From Ypsolopha sequella (lineage: Eukaryota > Arthropoda > Insecta > Lepidoptera > Ypsolophidae), in NCBI GenBank assembly GCA_934047225.1, contig OW203987.1:151501-215500 (forward strand): a stretch of DNA of 64,000 bases. Direction: 5' to 3'. The notes under the pieces are model-generated. The model saw only the letters and a program-made list of their open reading frames with translations, did not search any database and was not told where the DNA came from. The position numbers and the translations under genes were made by a program. This document shows, in pieces, positions 55,111 through 64,000 of the stretch; within the stretch, counting starts at the first letter, position 1; every line of letters starts with the position of its first letter.

Positions 55111-55310
55111 CTTACCTCCAAGATCTGGATTATTATGGTTAGTTCTGAAATTAAAAAGTAGATGGCGCTGCAAGTAAATTACATCGCGCAATTATTTGAT
55201 TCGAGCATAAAATTTGTGCAATGGAACTCAACTGTTTTGCAATGGAAAATTATTGAAGCTAGGATTCTTACTGGATGTGGCTCAGGTGAAACTTGTTTGT
55301 ATACCGCGTA

Positions 55311-55701
55311 TAGCACTCATCCTTAAGGACGTTTAAGGACGTGCAGAAACGCCACATGAAAAGTTGCAATATAGAACATTTGACATGGGAGGACCAGGCT
55401 GAAGACCGAACTGTGTGGCGGCATACAGTGAACACTAACATCTTCGTGTTCGAGGCTAAACGAAGAGCTGCTCTTGACGCCAGACGTGATGAACTCCGAT
55501 GTAGACCACCAGCTGCCATACATTACAACTACTGCAATGGAAAGCTTACATGTAGCCTGTGCAACCGCACTTTCACGAACAAGATAGGCTACATAAGTCA
55601 CATGAGGGCACATCACCGACGCTCTCCACAGCCACAACAGTCGCCGTGACCAAACTCGGTCGGATGAATCATCATCATCATCATCATCATAGCACTCATC
55701 C
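55311..55701 (+). mobile_element. short 5'-truncated LINE with target duplication
   Basis: Insertion 55,323-55,689 flanked by TAGCACTCATCC at both sides (55,311-55,322 and 55,690-55,701). It ends in an ATC microsatellite tail (TCATCATCATCATCATCAT). It contains only the final part of the LINE protein. Confidence 0.9.
55341..55649 (+). pseudogene. LINE ORF2 C-terminus with C2H2 finger
   Basis: 102 codons: QKRHMKSCNIEHLTWEDQAE, DRTVWRHTV and a C-terminal zinc finger LTCSLCNRTFTNKIGYISHM followed by RAHH. This is the usual tail of an endonuclease-RT LINE protein, where the finger follows a KR-rich region. RT and endonuclease are absent because of 5' truncation. The open frame is intact but has no catalytic part. 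Confidence 0.85.
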
Positions 55702-56259
55702 CCAATAACTTCCTGTTCGAATTCAAGCGTAGTTTCCAGTAGCCGTTTGCTTTGCGGTGACTATAAACAAGTTCCAGGGTCAGACCCGTAAGGCTGCTAG
55801 TGTCGATTTAAGGTCTGATCGTTTTTCTCACGGCCAACTCTATGTGGCTTGCTCTCGGATCAGTAATGCAAACAATCTTTTCATGCTAGCTCAAGATAGA
55901 AAAACGGTCAATGTTGTGTAAAAAGAAGTTCTTTAATGTGGCTTAAATATATTAAAATTGAAACTAGAGGCTTATTCAACCAAAAATTACGCAGTAACCT
56001 ATTTTCATAGACTGTCCCTACTGTCAAAATACAATATTCAAACTTTCTAAGTGGTGCAAGATAACACTAAATTACACGCGGACGAAGTCGCGGGCAACAG
56101 TTATAGTGAAAAAATATTTTTTTACCACTATAATAACTGAAAATTGTAAAGTTAAGTATTTAAAATATTATCAAAAACTGCAAAAGAACCGTGTCTATCT
56201 GTCTGTACATAGATGATATTCCAAAAAAAAATTGAGGTGAACCTAACCTAACCTGTGGA
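55702..56259. other. no gene recognised
   Basis: Contains CACGCGGACGAAGTCGCGGG (56,068-56,090), a common lepidopteran dispersed repeat, and three CCTAA units at 56,240. Otherwise unassigned. Confidence 0.4.
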
Positions 56260-57442
56260 AGAACAGTTTCTTTCTAAAATGTTTACAGTACCAAAACCAA
56301 ATGGCAATACTAGACTTATACTAAATTTAAAAATGTCTGAGTAAGTTTATATCAACTGAATATTATAAAATTGAAGACATTAGATCATTATGTAAGCTTA
56401 TTTCACACCATAATTACATGTGTTATGGTACCTAATTTTCAATTCCCGTTGAAAACAAACATTATCTGAGGTTCCATTTTCAAAATGCCTTATTTGAATT
56501 TAACTGTATGCCATTTGGTCTTTCTATTGCTCCCTTAACCTTTACCAAGTTTTTGAAGCCAGTTATGTCATACCTGCGTAGCAGAGGACACATATCAGTA
56601 ATTTATCTTGACAACATTAACTGTATAGGAAATTCATACACCGAAAGTCTAAAAAACTGTCGAGACATGCCTTCAAAAATGTTTTGAATATTTAGGATTT
56701 GTGGTTAACATTTTGGATATGACCCTTTTTTCTGTCATAGATAAAAAGAAAAAATCAACATGTATATTAATTGAAAAGTTCTTGCCTTGGACGTAAACCA
56801 GGTTCTTGCATATAATAGAATGTACAATTAGAGATTTTGCACAACTTTTAAGAATTTTGATAGCCTGCTGCTCCGCGGTTCAATCTGATTTTGTCTATAA
56901 TAAAACATTTGGGAGACGAAAATACCTTGCCCGATACTAATCTAATAATAAATTTGATGCAAAAATTAAAATAATAGTGAATGTAAAGAGGATTTACTTT
57001 GGTGGCTAAAACATAAAAATTGAAAAAATCCAATTAGATTGTCAAAATTTGATGTTGAAATTCATTCAGATAGCTTCGTAACAAGATAAGGATGCTTTTG
57101 CAATGGTCAGGTAGCCAAAAAGACACATTGCGTTTGCAGTGTTTTTGCAAAGGACTTAAGATCCTGTCCAATTTTGTTAAGAATAGATAAACACAACACC
57201 CATCGCTTATATAAATAGATAAACACAACACCCATCGCTTATATAAATAGATAAACACAACACCCATCGCTTATATAAATCGGATGGAGGGAATTCAGTT
57301 CAAAGAACTTTATTCTCTTAGCAGAAAAATTTGGCAGTGGTGTGAGGTCCGTCAGATTTGGTTATTTGCGTCATATATCAAATCAAAAGAAAACAAAAAA
57401 GTGGGTCATGAATCCAGAATAAAGAACATAGATTCTGAATGG
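56260..57442 (+). pseudogene. DIRS-like retrotransposon RT/RNase H remnant
   Basis: Degenerate coding blocks on the plus strand, in several frames. RT: KMFTVPKPNGNTRLILNLK, YLRFHFQNALFEFNCMPFG, LSIAPLTFTKFLKPVMSYLR and VIYLDNINCIGNSY (catalytic DD now DN). RNase H-like part: RDFAQLLRILIACCSAVQS, and near the end EIWQWCE-like RKIWQWCEVRQIWLFASYIK with ESRIKNIDSEW. This order is typical of DIRS elements. Many stops make it long dead. No tyrosine recombinase part was seen. A 32-bp triplication sits inside. Confidence 0.75.
57183..57278 (+). repeat. 32-bp tandem repeat, 3 units
   Basis: ATAGATAAACACAACACCCA + TCGCTTATATAA repeated three times at 32 bp within the DIRS-like remnant. Confidence 0.9.
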
Positions 57443-57654
57443 TAATTATCTTCAACGATTTTTTATTGAATCGTAATAATTATTTTTTTCATTAATCTTA
57501 AAAACCTTACAAAAGATTAAAAGTGACCAGACTAATAGGTATCAAAAAATTTTCCCATATGGACCTCACAGCCATGGTACCGCTTAATCAATGACACAGC
57601 CATTTCAAAAAATTTAACTTTTAAACCAAAACACCAACTGTCTTGTATTTTCTT

Positions 57655-58118
57655 ATCCCTTGGTTAAAGCAGATATAAGTAATTTGATGTATAGTATAAG
57701 TTTATGTTAAAATAAAGGACATGATCTTGCCAAGTTTCTTGCCCGTTCTTCTTAGCAAGACTAATCGAATGGGCGGAGGTAGGCATGTATTTATATATGT
57801 AACCTATTACTATGTAGTATATCGGATGGGATTTGGTCGGCCGTCTGGATTCGTACTGGGGGCTCGGTTGGTGATCATTGAACCTGGTCCCTGGCCGGGT
57901 TTCCGGTATGGGTTCGGGTGGTTGATTGGATTTCAAATTATATAATAATATTTTACCTATAATTTTAATCGTATATATTGCTACATAAATTAAATAAACA
58001 TTTAATCTAAGTAGTTCATGTACATTTATTATTTTATTACATATATTTTTATAAGATTAAAATTTGACTTGTGAAACGTGTATTATATATACCTACTTTT
58101 AAAAATAAACTTTTTGAA
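57655..58118 (+). mobile_element. LINE 3' end (same family as 24.7 and 29.1 kb)
   Basis: AAGGACATGATCTTGCCAAG, GGTTGGTGATCATTGAACCT and the tail AAAATAAACTTTTTGAATTT match the 3' region of the LINE at 24,701-26,307 in opposite orientation. Only the non-coding end is present. The 74-90 codon frames across it are artefacts. Confidence 0.85.
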
Positions 58119-58262
58119 TTTTGGAACCCTACTATTGTTTTTAACCATATCCAAAGTAGGCCCCCTAATGAAAACTTAAATTTAGTATTTGTAATTATTA
58201 ATTAATAATTAATTAATTCACACCACGATCTACACGCTCTCAGCAGAGTCAGCAGCAAGTGG

Positions 58263-59183
58263 AGAAGGTGTTACCTTGGACCGCCGGCTGGTCAACTCCT
58301 TCTGAAGGTGTTACCTTGGACCGCCGGCTGGTCAACTCCTTCTGAAGGTGTTACCTTGGACCGCCGGCTGGTCAACTCCTTCTGAAGGTGTTACCTTGGA
58401 CCGCCGGCTGGTCAACTCCTTCTGAAGGTGTTACCTTGGACCGCCGGCTGGTCAACTCCTTCTGAAGGTGTTACCTTGGACCGCCGGCTGGTCAACTCCT
58501 TCTGAAGGTGTTACCTTGGACCGCCGGCTGGTCAACTCCTTCTGAAGGTGTTACCTTGGACCGCCGGCTGGTCAACTCCTTCTGAAGGTGTTACCTTGGA
58601 CCGCCGGCTGGTCAACTCCTTCTAAAGGTGTTACCTTGGACCGCCGGCTGGTCAACTCCTTCTGAAGGTGTTACCTTGGACCGCCGGCTGGTCAACTCCT
58701 TCTAAAGGTGTTACCTTGGACCGCCGGCTGGTCAACTCCTTCTAAAGGTGTTACCTTGGACCGCCGGCTGGTCAACTCCTTCTAAAGGTGTTACCTTGGA
58801 CCGCCGGCTGGTCAACTCCTCCTAAAGGTGTTACCTTGGACCGCCGGCTGGTCAACTCCTTCTAAAGGTGTTACCTTGGACCGCCGGCTGGTCAACTCCT
58901 TCTAAAGGTGTTACCTTGGACCGCCGGCTGGTCAACTCCTTGTAAAGGTGTTACCTTGGACCGCCGGCTGGTCAACTCCTTCTAAAGGTGTTACCTTGGA
59001 CCGCCGGCTGGTCAACTCCTTCTAAAGGTGTTACCTTGGACCGCCGGCTGGTCAACTCCTTCTGAAGGTGTTACCTTGGACCGCCGGCTGGTCAACTCCT
59101 TCTGAAGGTGTTACCTTGGACCGCCGGCTGGTCAACTCCTTCTGAAGGTGTTACCTTGGACCGCCGGCTGGTCAACTCCTTCT
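58263..59183 (+). repeat. 40-bp GC-rich satellite, 23 units
   Basis: GAAGGTGTTACCTTGGACCG + CCGGCTGGTCAACTCCTTCT repeated 23 times exactly (921 bp). The unit junction is TCTGAAGG in the outer units and mostly TCTAAAGG in the middle. Single CTCCTCCTAA and CTTGTAA variants occur. The period is not a multiple of 3. Confidence 0.96.
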
Positions 59184-59550
59184 ATAGATTTTTGCAAATC
59201 ATTATAAGTAATAGACCCCTGTATCAAGACAATGGTAGTTACCAATTTGCTAAGACTGTTTGTATTATTGAGACTGAGTATAGTACTTATACGTACAATT
59301 GTACTATTAAACATGTATTACATAGTTATGTAAAATTGCTACCAATTTGTTTTACTATACTAAAATTAAATTGTATTAGTGTCATGTACCTGAGTTATTG
59401 TCCCACAATTAGTAGTAGAGTTATGAAACAATAAACAAGCCTATCATTGTTCAATTATTATTATAATAGTTAAGTATCTTAACCTCTTTGAATTCCCAAC
59501 TCTACTCTAAACATCTACATAGTGAATCTCTCGGACTGCACAATAAGTAT
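59184..59550. other. unassigned; open frame not recognised
   Basis: An open frame from the last repeats runs to 59,434 and is followed by AATAAA at 59,430. The protein has no recognised features. More likely chance than a gene. Confidence 0.3.
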
Positions 59551-60416
59551 AATTACTAAATTAAACAAACTTACCTTAAGTGAAGTTCTATTGTAATGAG
59601 GGCTTTTCATGACAGCTCTTAATCAAGTTTCACCAAAATGAACTAGATGGCGCTGACGTATGCTCTAATTTCAAAAATGTATGACGTAACAAAATTTACT
59701 CTATGACAAGACCTAACCTTATATATTATAATAAAGATTTCAATATATTTAATATTATATAGTACTATTTTCCACATAAGCGTTAGAATGTGGAAAAATC
59801 AATAATGAAATAGCATTAGTTACCTAATTCTTTGGATAATGTAACTTAAATTAAACTTAAATGTTTTAGTGCTAGAGTGTCTTTTTTCACCAACTAAAGT
59901 CTAATCCACAAAAAAAAACCAGCCACTAAAAACAATATTTCTCCGCTAAAATGGGTTTCTAAACCACCAGTTTTAGTGCAAATTCCCTAAGTTGGCAACA
60001 CTGAATCAGGAACCATAGAGTAGACTGTATATTTTTGACATGAGAGCATACGTCAGCGCCGTCTATTGATCGAACTCTGTACTTTTTTTTTTAATGCTGT
60101 CTGAAAAGCCCTCATTATACGCGATTGTCCAGTTCGAGATACTAATTACCCTCCCACCCAAGACAAGTCTTTATTCCCGATGTTTGGAGTTGGGAATTAG
60201 GACTAAGCTCAGCTTGTCTACAGGTTGCTCTAAAAAGAATGGATGCCAGATGATATGCGTCCAGAAAGTACTTAATTCGGTTTTATTTTTTATAAAGCTT
60301 TGCTGGACTCTAAATAAAGCGGACACACACTGCTAAAATCGTGAAACTACATAGTGTACATAGCGTATAATTACAATAGAACTTCACTTAAGGTAAGTTC
60401 GTTTAATTTAGTAATT
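59551..60416. mobile_element. non-autonomous element with scrambled inverted ends
   Basis: ACTAAATTAAAC(A/G)AACTTACC + TTAAGTGAAGTTCTATTGTA at 59,555-59,595 is inverted at 60,373-60,412. Also inverted are ATGAGGGCTTTTC(AT)GACAGC (59,596 against 60,096-60,115) and GGCGCTGACGTATGCTCT (59,649 against 60,040-60,060). Order and spacing differ between sides, so rearrangement is likely. Non-coding. Confidence 0.6.
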
Positions 60417-61444
60417 AAATAAACAACTTACACGTAATACATTTTAATGTATTTAATAAATATTCATAGTGATGTTCAGAGGATCGCCGGGGTCATGCCG
60501 GAGAAACCGATTGGAAGAAAACATAAATAAAGTGAAACTATAAACTATAATGTACAAGTGTTTTTAACTCAAGATAAGTATTTTAATTTTATAGAAACGT
60601 ATTTATCTAAATGTAATTATTTTCGTACGCGTTTATGACCTGAAATAACTGACTTTATTATTATTATTATCATTATTATTTATTTGTTTATATTCTATAC
60701 CTCGGCACTATGTAGTCCTGGACCTCTAGGAGGCGTGCAAGGGGCCGAAGCTTACGCGTAGAGGCCCCTCTGACAATTTATTATTATTACTTTGACAATA
60801 CAATCTAGGGTTTTGTTTTTGGAAAATATGTTTGGATAAATTAGCCGTCACATACATAATACTCGTATCTACATATAATTATGTTATGTCGTAGAGCGTC
60901 ACTGTGCGTCTCCTATCTTCATCTCTTGCAGTTTGCATACACAAGTGACGTCAGATTGTAATCAATATGCAGATTAAACTGGCTGTAACCGCCCCCCCCC
61001 CCCTCTAGTCTCGTCCCTCGACCCTGAGGGTTGGCTCTAATTATTAAACTGGTGATTCATTTGATGGCTTTGTTGGCGGTAAACCCTTTCAGCTCAGTGA
61101 TGAGACATGATCATTGAATCGTGCAGCTCGTGCAGACTACGTCGTGAAATTAAATAAAATGAAGTTAGCTACGTAGAGCAGGACATCATATTATAATATT
61201 ATTTATTCCTTATTCCTATATTTTTGTTTTATTAATATTTTTTTTTAAATTGAATTTAAGTAAATCCAATCGTTATTATTCTCCTGCGTATTTCCCCATA
61301 TTATTATTTATGACATAAAACTATTACCTATACACATAGATTATTTAATTACTTATATTACATTAAAACTGACCTGTAATAAGTGTATCTGTTATACCTA
61401 AATTAAATAAATAAATACAAGATGACTTTTTTTGATAATCGTCA
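60417..61444. other. no gene recognised
   Basis: Contains CTCGGCACTATGTAGTCCTG + GGAGGCGTGCAAGGGGCCGA (60,703-60,770), probably a dispersed repeat, and a C run at 60,992-61,004. Nothing coding. Confidence 0.4.
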
Positions 61445-61656
61445 AAATTCATACTGGAGGCTTGGTAAGTGATCAGCATCATGAATCGATAACAATTTTT
61501 GTGAAATTCGTATAATGAAATTTCGACTTCCCATAGTAATTCACTCCCAGTCCTGATTGAATCACTATGGGGAGTCGAAATTTCATTTTATGAATTTTAC
61601 AAAAATCGTTATTGGTTCATGATGCTGATCACTTACCAAGGCTCAAGTATGAATTT
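61445..61656. mobile_element. 212-bp hairpin MITE
   Basis: AAATTCATACTGGAGGCTTG, GTAAGTGATCAGCATCATGA and AAATTTCGACTCCCCATAGT-type arms of about 95 bp are inverted around a loop of about 20 bases (TCACTCCCAGTCCTGATTGA area). A few mismatches. No clear flanking duplication. Confidence 0.85.
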
Positions 61657-63164
61657 GGACGATGTTCACAAATTTACCTTGTATATTTCATTTCATATTA
61701 TTTCAATAAAAAGAAATGAAATATAATTATTTCATTAATATATTTCATTTCAGGTAAAAATGTACATTACGGGATAGATTATAGGGGGAAGGAGGGGTAT
61801 GGGGGGAGGAGGAGGGAAAGGGCTACCCCCTGGTACCCCTCCCCTTTGTAGCAAACCCATGGTTTTTGAGATATTCACGGTTGAAGTTTGAGGTTATGTA
61901 TGTGATAACACCTCGATAGAGGGATGAGCGGGGGGATATTAGTGAGAAGAGAGCAAGGGGATAATACTTTGCGGGTTCGTACATCAATTTGACTCCCCCC
62001 CCCCTTCTATCGAGATATTTTGGACTGTTTGAATCTATCAGTACAGAAGTCACCTATTTTGACACAAATTCCTTTCTGCATCGGCTCCGGCGCTGCGGGA
62101 AGTGCAGCCCCTTCGCCCTTGCGTAACAAAGCATAGGCACCCATGCTCACCTCCGCAGCTTCGACTTGCTGGTCACAGGTGACCAGCCTCAGCCGATACG
62201 GCTCGCACGGGGTCTGCCCTCCCTCCGCGCCTTCGGCTTTTCATATACACTCTTGGGGTAGTAGCCACAAGACTGTATATAGTCGGGGTGCACTAAGTCG
62301 GTTTTTGAACAGTTTAACCTACCAGTACATAAGTCAATTTTTAGCCATGGTAGTCACATGTTTGTTAGTTAGATAGGAGTACGTAAAACGATCTCGACCG
62401 CAAAAGCAACAAACGACAACTAATCAACGCGACACGTCGCTAAAACAAAATGGCGTCGTTTTGCGTTTCGTTTTAGCACAGCAAAAACACAATTTTTCTT
62501 TTTAAATGTCGTTAAATTAATAATCTTTATAATAATTTTCACGTTAATATATACAATTTTAAGTTTGCAATACAAACCAAAACCTATTGAATGTGAATTA
62601 AAACATATAATTACGGTAAAACTAGTCACATGTTGTCACATGGTTGTATGGACTCAACCTTTGCATAACGAAACGCAATTGACATATCAAAAGTGATGGT
62701 CGTGAGTCAAAACGAAAATTTTATTGTCATCTTTTAATAATTTATTTCTCGAAAACTACGCATTTGCTACAAACAAGAATTCGGTGAAAGACTTATATCT
62801 TTCTGTAAAAAAATTACGAAAGCCCAGACTAGCGTCCCGTAATATACATTTTATCCCTTTTCTCAGTTTTTTTGCTTCAGACGTCAGAGGTTCATCAACA
62901 GAATTGAACTTCAAAGTTAATAATAATTAGTCCTTAGTGTCGGGTTCCTAAGATTTAAAATGGCTAATTATAAATTGTTGCTACATGGGGCTTTAATACT
63001 CACGTGTGATTGTTGTTGACTATATGCCAACCGTTTCACCGATACAATTTCGGCATTATCAAGGCGAGTGTCGCTCTTAGGACGACGACGTGGCATTCAC
63101 CGCCGTTGTCAAACGAGCACTGGCAACCGCCGATGAGTGTTAAAGCCGCATGTAATAATAATAA
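61657..63164. other. unassigned with poly-G/C tracts
   Basis: A G-rich stretch (61,780-61,820) and a C run (61,997-62,006) flank a CTCGATAGAGGGATGAG / CTATCGAGATATTTTGGAC pair that is weakly inverted, typical of dispersed repeats. The GC-richer part at 62,080-62,240 has no recognised gene. Confidence 0.35.
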
Positions 63165-63690
63165 TTTAGTATGTCAGCTTGGATAAGACTAAGGTCATGT
63201 TCAACTGTCATGTAATCCAAAGGCCAGTAACCGTTGACAATGTCAGCATCGAAGTTGTTCAAAAATACGTTAACCTGGGTCAAGCTATCCACCTGTGTAA
63301 AAACAACTTCGACTCCGAGGCTGACAGAAGAATATGCTCGGGGGCACATAGACAATTTACAGCCCAGAAAGACGTCAATTGTTCAACATCTTGCGTACAA
63401 ATAATTCTGTCAACAATCGAAACGGGATACTGCAATCCTATTGGCTCTTCCAATCTTACGTATAGCGCCACAAACTTATCTTTCCTGAAAACGAAGACTC
63501 TAACGTAATGAATATATAAGCCATTTTGGTTTGGCCTACCGAAAAATATAATTTTGGAGTGGTGGATTGTATCTGCTGGTTCAGTCAGATGTGTTGACAG
63601 AAATCGGTCACCTGTTATGAGGAGTATGTAGGCTGTATTCGTCTATGGGTGGGCAGCATTCGGGAAGTTGCGTCACATATTTACGTTGCT
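63165..63690 (+). pseudogene. LINE (RTE-like) RT fragment, split by an insertion
   Basis: DKTKVMFNCHVIQRPVTVD, IEVVQKYVNLGQAIHL and NNFDSEADRRI (63,180-63,335) belong to the region after the catalytic site of an endonuclease-RT LINE. The expected continuation GWAAFGKLRHIFT is found about 300 bp later (63,650-63,688). Unrelated sequence has therefore been inserted between, or a rearrangement has occurred. No catalytic motif remains. Confidence 0.65.
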
Positions 63691-64000
63691 TGTTTGGCAA
63701 ACAGACAAATCATACCTTTCGCTCACACACTAAAATTATATATATGTATTTTCTATATCTTTCGTTTTATGTACCTCTCAAGAAGACAGCCATATTGAAA
63801 TCATCTCTTACAACGCGCTGCGCTTGATATTAGAGCTGCTTAAAGAATCCGCGACAAATATAACAAAAATCAAAGAAACAATAGAAATTTAAAGTGTATG
63901 TGAAGTAAAAAGTAGACAAGTGATATTTGCAATAGAATTTCATACTGACGTGCCTCAAAGAACCAGCAGCCCACGAAGGAATCTGCGCACGAGGTACGAT
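63691..64000. other. no feature recognised
   Basis: End of the window. Short frames only, nothing identifiable. Confidence 0.3.

Noticed and set aside
55268..55637. Minus-strand frames opposite the zinc-finger LINE end
   Set aside because: Antisense shadows of the recognisable plus-strand LINE protein end.
56236..56254. Telomeric repeat (CCTAA)
   Set aside because: Only about three units; too short to indicate telomere sequence or a telomere-specific retroelement.
59108..59434. 108-codon gene with AATAAA
   Set aside because: Its start lies in the 40-bp array and the remaining part has no recognised features; chance is more likely.

Overview
The window looks like a gene-poor, repeat-saturated stretch of a lepidopteran (moth or butterfly) nuclear genome. 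Evidence: the dispersed AGGGTTCCGTA / TTGTCCGTCTGTC / AACTCGCACTTGGCCG repeat typical of Lepidoptera, LINE 3' ends ending in AAATAAACTTTTTGAATTTT, AT-rich composition, introns with GT..AG borders, and BEL/Pao, CsRn1-type Ty3/gypsy, Penelope-like, DIRS-like, mariner and hAT-like elements. I see no intact host gene, no rRNA or tRNA gene, no CRISPR array and no bacterial-style operon. Nearly every long reading frame is transposon-derived or is an artefact of a tandem array.

Layout. 0-4 kb: a 31-bp array and a large 33-bp minisatellite. 4.1-9.6 kb: a BEL/Pao LTR element on the minus strand with identical LTRs and a target duplication, but no integrase. 9.6-19 kb: dispersed repeats, a 404-bp hAT-like MITE, a 29-bp array, and a 2.5-kb non-coding element with inverted ends. 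19.2-22.9 kb: a very large near-perfect palindrome (arms about 1.8 kb). It carries two head-to-head broken copies of the 3' half of a multi-exon gene family recognised by HEEADTR, DTDVVVLA and TGCDTVSSF motifs and a cysteine-rich tail. 23-28.5 kb: 19-bp and 21-bp arrays and a 53-bp satellite split by a LINE. 29.1-34.9 kb: a CsRn1-clade gypsy element and a foldback element, both inserted in a LINE 3' end. 35-37.1 kb: a diverged copy of the palindrome's terminal repeat followed by the 5' half of the same gene family. 38.7-42.3 kb: a Penelope-like element holding a LINE and a short DNA element. 42.9-46.4 kb: a 95-bp satellite of 37 units. 48.4-49.9 kb: a hAT-like element inside another hAT-like element. 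50-52.4 kb: a LINE split by a foldback element. 53.4-55.1 kb: a mariner inside a dispersed repeat. 55.3-58.1 kb: LINE fragments and a DIRS-like remnant. 58.3-59.2 kb: a 40-bp GC-rich array of 23 units. 59.5-64 kb: MITEs, a 95-bp-stem hairpin and a split LINE relic.

Most interesting signals. (1) The palindrome and its diverged relative at 35-37 kb share a terminal repeat. That raises the possibility that the HEEADTR/CXC gene family is carried by an uncharacterised mobile element, and that the palindrome is a natural long-hairpin RNA source. (2) Two unrelated-looking minisatellites (33 bp and 29 bp) both appear to have been seeded from the same segment of one dispersed repeat. (3) The 53-bp satellite shows an emerging dimeric higher-order pattern on one side of the LINE insertion only. 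(4) A BEL/Pao element with identical LTRs lacks integrase, which implies mobilisation in trans. All family assignments are from reading the sequence; no database search was run.
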